This document shows positions 1-4,926 of a stretch of DNA of 7,002 nucleotides, one piece after another. Every line of letters begins with the position of its first letter. Position 1 is the first letter of the stretch. The stretch covers positions 1-7,002 of the forward strand of contig JAKONM010000101.1 in assembly GCA_022701925.1 (NCBI GenBank), given 5' to 3'. The translations under genes and the position numbers were made by a program. Under the pieces are notes generated by a model. The model had not been told where the DNA came from. It ran no database searches and worked only from the letters and a program-made list of their open reading frames with translations. The DNA comes from Microbacteriaceae bacterium (GTDB lineage: Bacteria; Actinomycetota; Actinomycetes; Actinomycetales; Microbacteriaceae).

Positions 1-792
1 CTCGTCGTGCCGGCCGCGCTGCTCGCCGCGCTGCTGGTCGTCGGCTCCGCGGGGGTCGCGCCCGCCGCGCAGGCGGCCGGGCCGACCGTGCACGTCGACC
101 GCGCCGACCCGCTGATGGTCGACCCGCTGACGCTGGACGTCGCCGCGCTGCGGGACGACGGCACCGGCGCGCCCTTCTCCGGCACCGTGGTGCTCTCGGT
201 GGGACGGGCCAGCTCGACCGTCGCCGTGTCCGCCCCGGCCGACGCCGTCGGGGTCGCGCGCATCCCGACCGCCGCCCTGCCGGCCGGCTCCGCGACCCTC
301 CGCGTGCGGCTGACGGTCGCCGGCCGCACCGTCGTGCGGACGTTGACGGACTTCGCGGAGCTGCCCGCGTCGTTGTCGATCAGCGGCTTCGGCTGCGCCG
401 CCGTGCCCGCCGCCGGCGGCGTCGTCCGCTGGGCGGTGGACCGGATGAACGGCGAGCCGGTGCGCACCCCGAACTCCCGCGACGTGCCGCTGCTGCCCTA
501 CGTGCGCTCCGGCGCCCCGCGATGGAGCATGACGACGCCCGCGGGGACGCCGATGCGCACCTCCGGATCGGTGACGATCCGATCCGGCACGCGGGTGGTG
601 GCGAAGCAGGTGCTGGCGCCGGCCGTGCGCCGCCTCGTGTTCGGCGTGCGCTGGAACGGGAAGGCCGCCGGCGTCTTCCGGCCGGGCGCGTACACGGCCC
701 GCCTGGTGCTGAAGGACGCGACGGGGCGCACGGTCACCGCGCAGCAGCCGGTGCTCGCCGTCCCGGCCGGCGCCCGGCCCTGCAGCCGCTGA
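1..792 (+). CDS. Secreted Ig-like/FlgD-like domain protein, 5' end cut off by window
   Basis: The reading frame is open from base 1, and the first possible in-window start is GTG at 7. The visible N-terminus is already the hydrophobic core of a signal peptide (Leu/Ala/Val-rich, ending PAAQA before AGP, a type I signal peptidase site near residue 23 counted from that GTG). The basic n-region is missing, so the true start is probably a few codons upstream of the window. Residues about 27-117 look like a beta-sandwich of alternating hydrophobic strands. Residues about 205-250 contain a W-N-G-K...P-G-A-Y-T-A-R...D-A-T-G-R-T pattern, which resembles the FlgD/CHU_C type Ig-like repeat (W-x-G-x-x...G-x-Y). 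Only two cysteines remain in the mature part (Cys130 and Cys259), a possible disulfide closing the second domain. No catalytic motif is visible. Role unknown; probably a cell-surface or extracellular binding or structural protein. Family assignment is by pattern only. Confidence 0.8.
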   Translation, partial: LVVPAALLAALLVVGSAGVAPAAQAAGPTVHVDRADPLMVDPLTLDVAALRDDGTGAPFSGTVVLSVGRASSTVAVSAPADAVGVARIPTAALPAGSATLRVRLTVAGRTVVRTLTDFAELPASLSISGFGCAAVPAAGGVVRWAVDRMNGEPVRTPNSRDVPLLPYVRSGAPRWSMTTPAGTPMRTSGSVTIRSGTRVVAKQVLAPAVRRLVFGVRWNGKAAGVFRPGAYTARLVLKDATGRTVTAQQPVLAVPAGARPCSR

Positions 793-794
793 GG

Positions 795-808
795 GCGCGC
801 TGGCGCGC
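795..808. terminator. Small GC hairpin between convergent genes
   Basis: GCGCG (795-799) pairs with CGCGC (804-808) around a 4-nt loop, inside the 20-bp gap between the stop codons at 790-792 (plus) and 813-815 (minus). The position suits a shared bidirectional terminator. The stem is short, there is no U-tract, and alternating GC is common here, so support is weak. Confidence 0.3.
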
Positions 809-812
809 GGCG

Positions 813-1151
813 TCAGGCCAGCCGGCAGTCGTGCCGGTCGACCTCGACGACGACGGCGGTGCCGCTGTTCCGCGCGGGCACGACGCACAGCCCCGGGATC
901 CGCACGGTGACCCAGCCGGCGGGCACCGCGAAGGAGCGGGTCTGGCCGGTGCGCATCCGCTGCACCGCGCGGAAGTCGCCGTGCGCCTGCGCCAGGTGCA
1001 CCTCGACGTCCGCCGGCACGGCGGTGGGCGCGATGCGGACCACGACCCGCGCCTCGGCGGCGGACCCCGCTCCGGCGGCGCAGCCGGAGAGCCCAGCGGC
1101 CGCCGCGGCCGTCAGCGCGAGGGCGGTGAGCAGGCGGGGGAGTCGGGGCAC
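813..1151 (-). CDS. Small putative lipoprotein, 112 aa
   Basis: It starts at GTG and has a classic lipoprotein signal: Arg at residues 3 and 6, an Ala/Leu hydrophobic stretch (7-20) and the lipobox L-S-G-C with Cys24 as the expected lipidated residue. The mature protein of about 89 residues should sit on the outer face of the cytoplasmic membrane. It is mostly beta-strand-like (VVVRIAP, DVEVHLA, WVTVRIPG, TAVVVEVD) and could be one small beta-sandwich, with Cys89 and Cys109 able to form a disulfide. No enzyme motif is seen and I do not recognise the family. The reading frame stays open upstream but contains no earlier ATG, GTG or TTG, which supports this start even though no good ribosome binding site precedes it. 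It lies 134 bp downstream of the DUF2510 gene on the same strand and converges with the secreted protein gene to its left. Confidence 0.75.
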   Translation of the reverse strand: MPRLPRLLTALALTAAAAAGLSGCAAGAGSAAEARVVVRIAPTAVPADVEVHLAQAHGDFRAVQRMRTGQTRSFAVPAGWVTVRIPGLCVVPARNSGTAVVVEVDRHDCRLA

Positions 1152-1195
1152 GGCGACCAGCGTCGCCCGCGACCGGCGCGGCCGCGGGAGGAGCG

Positions 1196-1210
1196 GCGGC
1201 GTTTCGCCGC
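1196..1210 (-). terminator. Hairpin GCGGCG-TTT-CGCCGC upstream of the lipoprotein gene
   Basis: A perfect 6-bp stem with a TTT loop (AAA on the minus strand) lies in the 134-bp gap between the DUF2510 stop (1286) and the lipoprotein start (1151). It could end the DUF2510 transcript or sit in the lipoprotein leader. No U-tract is present, so the function is inferred. Confidence 0.3.
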
Positions 1211-1215
1211 GCCGA

Positions 1216-1238
1216 CGCGACGACGGGACGCCGTCGCG
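1216..1238 (-). terminator. Candidate terminator of the DUF2510 gene
   Basis: About 50 nt past the minus-strand stop at 1286, two alternative perfect hairpins overlap: CGCGACG (1216-1222) with CGTCGCG (1232-1238), or CGACGG (1221-1226) with CCGTCG (1231-1236) around a tetraloop. Either could act as a GC-type actinobacterial terminator without a U-tract. Confidence 0.35.
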
Positions 1239-1285
1239 GACGGGGCGCCCGGAAGCGGCGGCCCGTCGACGCGGGCGCTGCGCGG

Positions 1286-1462
1286 TCAGGCGATGCGGCG
1301 GGTGCGGCCGAAGAAGGCGCGGCGTCGGCGCTCCTGGACCAGGGCCGGCAGGCCGGGGCGGGCCTTGCGGTGGGAGGACCAGGCGTCGCCGGTCCAGAAG
1401 CGCAGGAACGCGGCGTCGACGGGGTCGGTGTACCAGCCGGCGGCGAGCTGCGGGTCGTTCAT
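1286..1462 (-). CDS. Stand-alone DUF2510 small protein, 58 aa
   Basis: Residues 7-32 (LAAGWYTDP...LRFWTGDAWSSH) match the DUF2510 signature: G-W-Y-x-D-P, then R-x-W-x-G-x-x-W, then a final His. This short actinobacterial module is normally found at the N-terminus of larger, often membrane, proteins. Here it is followed only by a strongly basic tail (RERRRR-type cluster at 44-48 and GRTRR at 52-56) with no transmembrane segment, so the protein is tiny, cytosolic and positively charged. The ATG at 1460-1462 is preferred over a start 26 codons upstream because GAGGAG sits 6 nt before it and because the longer version would run through the palindrome at 1496-1521. It is divergent from the carboxylesterase gene and shares its 118-bp upstream region. 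DUF2510 has no established function; one possibility is a small protein that binds a membrane or nucleic acid partner through the basic tail. Confidence 0.85.
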   Translation of the reverse strand: MNDPQLAAGWYTDPVDAAFLRFWTGDAWSSHRKARPGLPALVQERRRRAFFGRTRRIA

Positions 1463-1468
1463 CGGGTG

Positions 1469-1474
1469 CTCCTC
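1469..1474 (-). promoter_or_regulatory. Ribosome binding site GAGGAG fixing the DUF2510 start
   Basis: On the minus strand GAGGAG is followed by 6 nt and then ATG (1460-1462). This is the strongest Shine-Dalgarno in the region and decides the start in favour of the 58-residue product. Confidence 0.75.
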
Positions 1475-1495
1475 ATGGGGGAAGGAAGTTCGGGT

Positions 1496-1521
1496 GGGGA
1501 CAGACTGGTCTGTCTGTCCCC
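1496..1521. promoter_or_regulatory. Perfect 10-bp inverted repeat, TetR-type operator candidate
   Basis: Arms GGGGACAGAC (1496-1505) and GTCTGTCCCC (1512-1521) are perfect reverse complements around TGGTCT. A second, tighter palindrome is nested inside: ACAGAC (1500-1505), TG, GTCTGT (1508-1513). A further ACAGAC half-site followed by CCC is at 1528-1533. Overlapping half-sites with an ACAGAC/GTCTGT core resemble operators of TetR/AcrR-family repressors, which often bind as one or two dimers. The site lies 34 bp before the DUF2510 start and 60 bp before the esterase start, so one bound repressor could control both. No TetR gene is in the window. A transcript hairpin is the alternative reading. 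Confidence 0.6.
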
Positions 1522-1568
1522 GTGCGCACAGACCCCACAACGGGGTGCAGCGTCCAGGCGGTTCGGCG

Positions 1569-1574
1569 CAGGCT
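1569..1574 (+). promoter_or_regulatory. Possible -10 box of the carboxylesterase (leaderless start)
   Basis: CAGGCT fits TANNNT except at the first base, and ends 6 nt before the GTG at 1581. That would place transcription initiation on or beside the start codon. The GGAGG at 1575-1579 is only 1 nt from the GTG, too close to serve as a ribosome binding site, which favours leaderless translation. No convincing -35 is seen. Confidence 0.35.
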
Positions 1575-1580
1575 GGAGGC

Positions 1581-3068
1581 GTGACCGCCTCGCGAACCGT
1601 GCAGACGTCCGCCGGGCTCGTCCGGGGCCGGCGGGAGGCGGGGCTGACGGCCTGGCGGGGCGTGCCCTACGCGGCACCGCCCGTCGGGCCCCTGCGGCTG
1701 CGCGCGCCGCGCCCGCCGGACCCCTGGCCCGGCGTGCTGGAGGCGGTGCGCGACGGGCCGCTGCCGCCGCAGATCCGCACCGGCCGGCTGGCGGGCGCGG
1801 GACGCCGCACGCCGACGTCGGAGGACGCGCTGACGCTGACGGTGCTGCGCCGCACGGCCGGTGACGCCCCGAAGCCGGTCATGGTCTTCATCCACGGCGG
1901 TGCCTTCAGCATCGGCGGCGGCACCGCCGAGGCGTACCGGGGCGAGTCCCTGGCGGCGTCGGAGGACGTCGTGGTGGTCGGCCTGAACTACCGGCTGGGC
2001 GCGCTGGGGTGGCTGGACTGCACGGCCTTCGGCAGCCCCGAGCGGCCGATCGAGGGCAACTTGGGTCTGCGCGACCAGCTGCTCGCGCTGCAGTGGGTGC
2101 GGCGGGAGATCGCCGGCTTCGGCGGGGACCCGGAGGACGTCACGCTGTTCGGGGAGTCCGCCGGCGCGACCAGCGTGCTGGCCCTGATGACGTGCCCCGC
2201 CGCCCGGGGCCTCTTCCACCGGGCGATCGCGGAGAGCGCCGCGATCGGCTCCCTGCACGGCGCCGCGCGGTCCCGCGCGTGGGCGGCCGAGCTGGTCGCC
2301 GGGCTGCCGGGCGGGGTGGACGACCTGCTCCACGCCGATCCCGCCGTGCTGGTGCGCGCCGCGGAGCGGCTGGACGCCGCCGTCAGCGACCGCACGCCGG
2401 CCGCCCGGCTGCTGGGCCCCGTCGTCGACGGCGACCTGCTGCCGAAGGCCCCGATCGACGTGCTGCGCGAGGGCGGCGCGCACCCCGTGCCGCTCGTCGT
2501 CGGCACGAACGCCGACGAGGGCACGCTCTTCCAGTGGATGCGCACCATCCGCGCGACCGGACCCCGGCTCGAGCGGCTGTTCGCCCAGGCGCCGCCGGCG
2601 GCTCGGCAGGCGGTGGAGGCCGTCTACCCGGGTCCCAGGCGGCCGCGGCGCCTGATCCGGTTCGTCACCGACCTGATCTTCTGGGTGCCCGCCGTCGAGG
2701 CGGCCAGGGGGCACGCGGCGGTGGCGCCGACCTGGATGTACCGGTTCGACTTCGCGCCGCCCGCCATGCGGCTGGCGGGCCTCGGCGCCGCGCACGGCAG
2801 CGAGCTGGACCACGTGTTCGCGAGGCGGCGCAGCGCGACCCGGCGTGCGGCCCTGCTGCTGGGCGGCGGGCGCGCCGCGTGGGCGGTCACCCGGCGCCTG
2901 TCGGCCGCCTGGGGCGCCTTCGCCCGCGACGGCGCCATGCCGGCGGGCTGGCCGCGGTTCGGGCCCGACGACTGGCCGACGCTGGTGGTCGACGTGCGCG
3001 ACCGCGTCGAGCACGACCCCGACGCCGACCGGCGCACCGCCTGGTCCGGCTGGCGGACCTGGGACTAG
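1581..3068 (+). CDS. Type B carboxylesterase (carboxylesterase/lipase family), 495 aa
   Basis: An alpha/beta-hydrolase that should cleave carboxylic esters. Numbered from GTG 1581, it has the family's N-terminal pattern (V-x-T-x-x-G-x-V-R-G...W-R-G-V-P-Y-A-x-P-P-V-G, 7-36), the oxyanion-hole motif HGGA (105-108) and the nucleophile signature F-G-G-x4-V-x-L-x-G-E-S-A-G with Ser193. The acid is Glu313 in N-A-D-E-G, and the base is probably His405 in G-A-A-H-G-S-E-L. The triad is therefore complete, and length is typical of bacterial p-nitrobenzyl/para-type esterases. No signal peptide or membrane segment is seen, so it is cytosolic. The usual E-D-C-L-x-L-N signature is altered to E-D-A-L-T-L-T, losing the cysteine. 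The start could also be GTG 1599 (V-Q-T-S...), which begins nearer the conserved domain. It is divergent from the DUF2510 gene with an operator-like palindrome between them, and is followed by a clear hairpin. Substrate unknown. Confidence 0.93.
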   Translation: MTASRTVQTSAGLVRGRREAGLTAWRGVPYAAPPVGPLRLRAPRPPDPWPGVLEAVRDGPLPPQIRTGRLAGAGRRTPTSEDALTLTVLRRTAGDAPKPVMVFIHGGAFSIGGGTAEAYRGESLAASEDVVVVGLNYRLGALGWLDCTAFGSPERPIEGNLGLRDQLLALQWVRREIAGFGGDPEDVTLFGESAGATSVLALMTCPAARGLFHRAIAESAAIGSLHGAARSRAWAAELVAGLPGGVDDLLHADPAVLVRAAERLDAAVSDRTPAARLLGPVVDGDLLPKAPIDVLREGGAHPVPLVVGTNADEGTLFQWMRTIRATGPRLERLFAQAPPAARQAVEAVYPGPRRPRRLIRFVTDLIFWVPAVEAARGHAAVAPTWMYRFDFAPPAMRLAGLGAAHGSELDHVFARRRSATRRAALLLGGGRAAWAVTRRLSAAWGAFARDGAMPAGWPRFGPDDWPTLVVDVRDRVEHDPDADRRTAWSGWRTWD

Positions 3069-3075
3069 CGGACGA

Positions 3076-3099
3076 GGGTCGGCGCGCCTCCGCCGACCC
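3076..3099 (+). terminator. Terminator of the carboxylesterase gene
   Basis: A perfect 9-bp stem, GGGTCGGCG (3076-3084) with CGCCGACCC (3091-3099), closes a 6-nt loop and begins 7 nt after the TAG stop. There is no U-tract, as is common in high-GC actinobacteria. Confidence 0.7.
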
Positions 3100-3114
3100 G
3101 TGCGACCCCGCTCC

Positions 3115-3120
3115 TAGCGT
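3115..3120 (+). promoter_or_regulatory. -10 box TAGCGT for the HNH nuclease gene
   Basis: TAGCGT fits the actinobacterial TANNNT -10 consensus, and the same hexamer precedes the MarR and DUF6882 genes. The expected transcript would begin near 3127 and carry a leader of about 24 nt that includes the GGGGGGAG ribosome binding site (3136-3143, 7 nt before ATG 3151). The -35 region overlaps the preceding terminator stem and is poor (GCCGAC or CCGACC). Confidence 0.5.
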
Positions 3121-3150
3121 CTCCCCGTTCGGCTCGGGGGGAGTGCCAGG

Positions 3151-4326
3151 ATGCAGGACGACGACCGTTCCGAGGGCCGACGGCGACGACGCGCCGCCCG
3201 ATCCCGCGCCTGGCGCACCGCCGCGGTCGCGGTGCCCGCGCTCGTGCTCGTGGCCGCCGTCGCCGTGCAGGACCTCACCGCCGCGCTGGCCGTCGCGGGC
3301 CTGTGCGTCGTCGTGGTCGGCTTCCTCGCCCTGGTCTCCGGCAGTCCCGCGGCCACCGGCGTGCGCAGCCGCCGCGGCGCGGTCGCGGTGCTCGCGGTCG
3401 GAGGCGCGGGCATGTTCCTCGGCGGCACCGCCTTCGGGGCACCGGTGGTCGACGGCGCCGCGGGCGGCGCGGCGATGACGCTGGTCTCGCCGGTCCGCAC
3501 CCCGTCGCCCTCCGCCTCCGCCGCGCCGCTGGCGACGACCGCGCTGGCGGCCCTGCCGGTGAAGGGCGCGTCGCCGATGACCGGCTACCAGCGCACCGAG
3601 GACTTCGGCCCCGCCTGGTCCGACGTCGACCGGAACGGCTGCGACACCCGCAACGACGTGCTGCGCCGAGACCTGACCGCCCGCCGGGAGACGCGGTGCA
3701 AGGTCTTCGCCGGAACGCTGCAGGACCCCTACACCGGGAAGACCATCCGCTTCGTGCGGGGCGAGCGCACCAGCTCGGCCGTGCAGATCGACCACGTCGT
3801 GCCCCTCGCCGACGCCTGGCGCACGGGCGCGCAGCGCCTGACGCAGGCGCAGCGCGTGGCCCTGGCCAACGACCCGGTGAACCTCTACGCCGTCGACGGC
3901 CCGACGAACACGCGGAAGAGCGACGGCGACGCAGCCACCTGGCTGCCGAAGCGCAAGGCGTTCCGCTGCACCTACGTCGCGCACCAGGTCGCGGTGAAGC
4001 GCGCCTACGGCCTGTGGGTCGTGAAGGCCGAGCGCGCCGCGATCGCCCGGGTGCTCACGGCCTGCCCGCAGCAGCGGCTGCCGAGGATCGCCGCGGTCGC
4101 CGCGGTCGCCGCGGCGTCCCGTCCCGCTGCGACGCCGACGACGACCGCCCGTCCGGGGTCCTCGGCCCCGGCAACGGCGTCCGCCGCGCCGAGCAGCGCC
4201 GGCACCGTGACCGCCGGCGCCTTCTGCAGCCCTGCGGGCGCCACCGGCCGCACCGCGGCGGGCCGGGCGGAGGTCTGCCGGACCAGCACCACTGACGACC
4301 GGCTGCGCTGGCGGAGCGCGACCTAG
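3151..4326 (+). CDS. Membrane-anchored HNH (DUF1524) nuclease, 391 aa
   Basis: A likely nuclease with its catalytic domain outside the cytoplasm. An Arg-rich cytosolic N-terminus (10-22) precedes three hydrophobic segments (about 23-40, 42-63, 77-98), which places the rest outside by the positive-inside rule. After a Ser/Pro/Ala linker, residues about 145-305 match the actinobacterial DUF1524/HNH domain: F-G-P-A-W-x-D-V-D-x-N-G-C-D-T-R-N-D-V (152-170), D-P-Y-T-G (192-196), the metal-binding Q-I-D-H-V-V-P-L with Asp214 and His215, N-D-P-x-N-L (240-245) and N-T-R-K-S-D (253-258). Cys164, 183, 273 and 305 could form two disulfides, as expected for an exported enzyme. A low-complexity Ala/Pro/Thr linker (about 311-352) leads to a C-terminal module with C-S-P-x-G-A-T-G (359-366), V-C (375-376) and R-W-R-S-A (386-390). 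It has its own promoter and ribosome binding site. Likely roles are nutrient DNA scavenging or destruction of incoming DNA; its natural target is not shown. Confidence 0.88.
   Translation: MQDDDRSEGRRRRRAARSRAWRTAAVAVPALVLVAAVAVQDLTAALAVAGLCVVVVGFLALVSGSPAATGVRSRRGAVAVLAVGGAGMFLGGTAFGAPVVDGAAGGAAMTLVSPVRTPSPSASAAPLATTALAALPVKGASPMTGYQRTEDFGPAWSDVDRNGCDTRNDVLRRDLTARRETRCKVFAGTLQDPYTGKTIRFVRGERTSSAVQIDHVVPLADAWRTGAQRLTQAQRVALANDPVNLYAVDGPTNTRKSDGDAATWLPKRKAFRCTYVAHQVAVKRAYGLWVVKAERAAIARVLTACPQQRLPRIAAVAAVAAASRPAATPTTTARPGSSAPATASAAPSSAGTVTAGAFCSPAGATGRTAAGRAEVCRTSTTDDRLRWRSAT
4088..4114 (+). repeat. Three perfect 9-bp tandem repeats TCGCCGCGG
   Basis: Units at 4088-4096, 4097-4105 and 4106-4114 are identical and in frame. 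They encode the Ile/Val-Ala-Ala stretch at the start of the linker between the HNH domain and the C-terminal module. They are a likely site of slippage that would change linker length by three residues without a frameshift. Confidence 0.8.
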
Positions 4327-4341
4327 CAAGCGGAGCCCCCG

Positions 4342-4360
4342 AGCGCAAGGGGCTTGCGCT
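4342..4360 (+). terminator. Terminator of the HNH nuclease gene
   Basis: AGCGCAAG (4342-4349) and CTTGCGCT (4353-4360) form a perfect 8-bp stem with a GGG loop, 15 nt after the TAG stop. An overlapping alternative, AGCCCC (4334-4339) with GGGGCT (4349-4354), would exclude it. No U-tract is present. Confidence 0.65.
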
Positions 4361-4366
4361 GAACTC

Positions 4367-4375
4367 CGGATCCCG
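4367..4375. promoter_or_regulatory. CGGATCCCG, upstream copy of MarR promoter repeat
   Basis: This is identical to 4408-4416, exactly 41 bp (about four helical turns) upstream. It lies just before the expected -35 position (4378-4383) of the marR-like promoter, so the two copies bracket the promoter core. Possible upstream half-operator for the regulator itself. Confidence 0.4.
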
Positions 4376-4400
4376 TGCTGCAGTGGTGCACCGGGAGGAG

Positions 4401-4406
4401 TAGCGT
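4401..4406 (+). promoter_or_regulatory. -10 box TAGCGT for the MarR gene
   Basis: TAGCGT matches TANNNT and is the same hexamer found before the HNH and DUF6882 genes. Transcription should start near 4413, giving a leader of about 30 nt. The -35 region 17 bp upstream (CTGCAG, 4378-4383) is weak. Confidence 0.5.
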
Positions 4407-4407
4407 G

Positions 4408-4421
4408 CGGATCCCGATCCG
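4408..4421. promoter_or_regulatory. Inverted repeat CGGATC-CC-GATCCG, candidate MarR operator
   Basis: Perfect 6-bp arms (4408-4413, 4416-4421) are separated by 2 bp, immediately downstream of the -10 and spanning the expected transcription start. MarR proteins commonly repress their own gene by binding such palindromes. The left arm lies within the 9-mer shared with 4367-4375. Confidence 0.5.
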
Positions 4422-4442
4422 TTCACGAGCTCCGGAGTCGCA

Positions 4443-4919
4443 TTGGAACTGGCCGTCGCCACCGCCCGGGACTCGAAGGCGCTGCTCGCCGCCGTCGACG
4501 ACGTCGAGGACGCGGAGCGCGAGCTCGACGTGCGGATGCGCGACGGGCTCGGGGTGAACACGGTCGACTTCGCCGTGCTGCGCTGGGTCGACCGCGTGCA
4601 CCGCCGCGGCGGCACGACCCGGGTGGGCGACATCGCCGCCCAGTTCGGGGTCAGCTCCGGCAGCGCCACCGAGATCGTCCACCGGTTGACGAGGGCCGGG
4701 CTGCTGCACCGGGTCGTGCACCCGGCCGACGCCCGGGTGCGCCGCCTGGTGCCGACCGAGGCCGCCGACGCCCGGCTGTGCGAGATGGTCGGCCACGTCC
4801 GCGCCGATCTGGACGCTCTGCTCGAGACGGTCACCGAGGAGGAGGAGCGTCGACTGCTGCAGCTGCTGGGCAGCATCAGCGGGATCCTGCGCGACCAGCG
4901 GGGCCCGTCCGGCCGCTGA
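4443..4919 (+). CDS. MarR-family transcriptional regulator, 158 aa
   Basis: A dimeric winged-helix DNA-binding regulator, typical in length for the family. The N-terminal helices (about 8-55) and C-terminal helices (about 107-150, with the acidic T-E-E-E-E-R-R cluster at 131-137) form the dimer interface. The winged helix runs from about 60 to 106: V-G-D-I-A-A-Q-F-G-V (61-70), recognition helix S-G-S-A-T-E-I-V-H-R-L (72-82), then A-G-L-L-H-R and the wing H-P-A-D-A-R-V-R-R-L-V-P-T, which keeps the family's D-x-R turn (Asp96, Arg98). The single Cys113 could be redox-sensitive, but its position differs from the OhrR sensor cysteine. The start is TTG at 4443, with GGAG (4434-4437) 5 nt upstream; no better start lies between it and the in-frame stop at 4401. 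A palindrome over its transcription start suggests autorepression. It converges on an oxidoreductase operon, a common kind of MarR target. Confidence 0.92.
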   Translation: MELAVATARDSKALLAAVDDVEDAERELDVRMRDGLGVNTVDFAVLRWVDRVHRRGGTTRVGDIAAQFGVSSGSATEIVHRLTRAGLLHRVVHPADARVRRLVPTEAADARLCEMVGHVRADLDALLETVTEEEERRLLQLLGSISGILRDQRGPSGR

Positions 4920-4926
4920 GGTCAGC
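4915..4926. other. Back-to-back stop codons inside a small palindrome
   Basis: GCTGA (4915-4919) and TCAGC (4922-4926) are perfect inverted repeats separated by GG. They contain the TGA of the MarR gene and the TGA of the HAD gene on the opposite strand. Only 2 bp separate the two genes, so each transcript must run into the other gene before ending. Confidence 0.6.

Noticed and set aside
1463..1540. 26-residue N-terminal extension of the DUF2510 protein
   Set aside because: It would read through the operator-like palindrome and lacks a ribosome binding site, while the internal ATG has GAGGAG at ideal spacing.
522..1580. The esterase reading frame stays open for over 1 kb upstream of its domain
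   Set aside because: The translation is Arg/Gly/Ala/Pro-rich low-complexity sequence antisense or out of frame to three better-supported genes; recognisable esterase sequence begins only near 1581-1599.
1473..3014. Long minus-strand open frame of about 513 codons opposite the esterase
   Set aside because: Its product is compositionally biased (Arg, Gly, Ala, Pro, Gln, His) with no domain, a typical antisense artefact of very GC-rich DNA.
3151..4326. HNH protein as a GmrSD-type type IV restriction enzyme or part of a defence island
   Set aside because: There is no DUF262 (GmrS) domain or partner gene, and the membrane segments, cysteines and linker tail point to an exported enzyme.
2887..4329. 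Minus-strand open frame of about 480 codons opposite the nuclease gene
   Set aside because: It has the same biased composition, no motifs, and spans the esterase terminator and nuclease promoter; the plus-strand HNH motifs are unambiguous.
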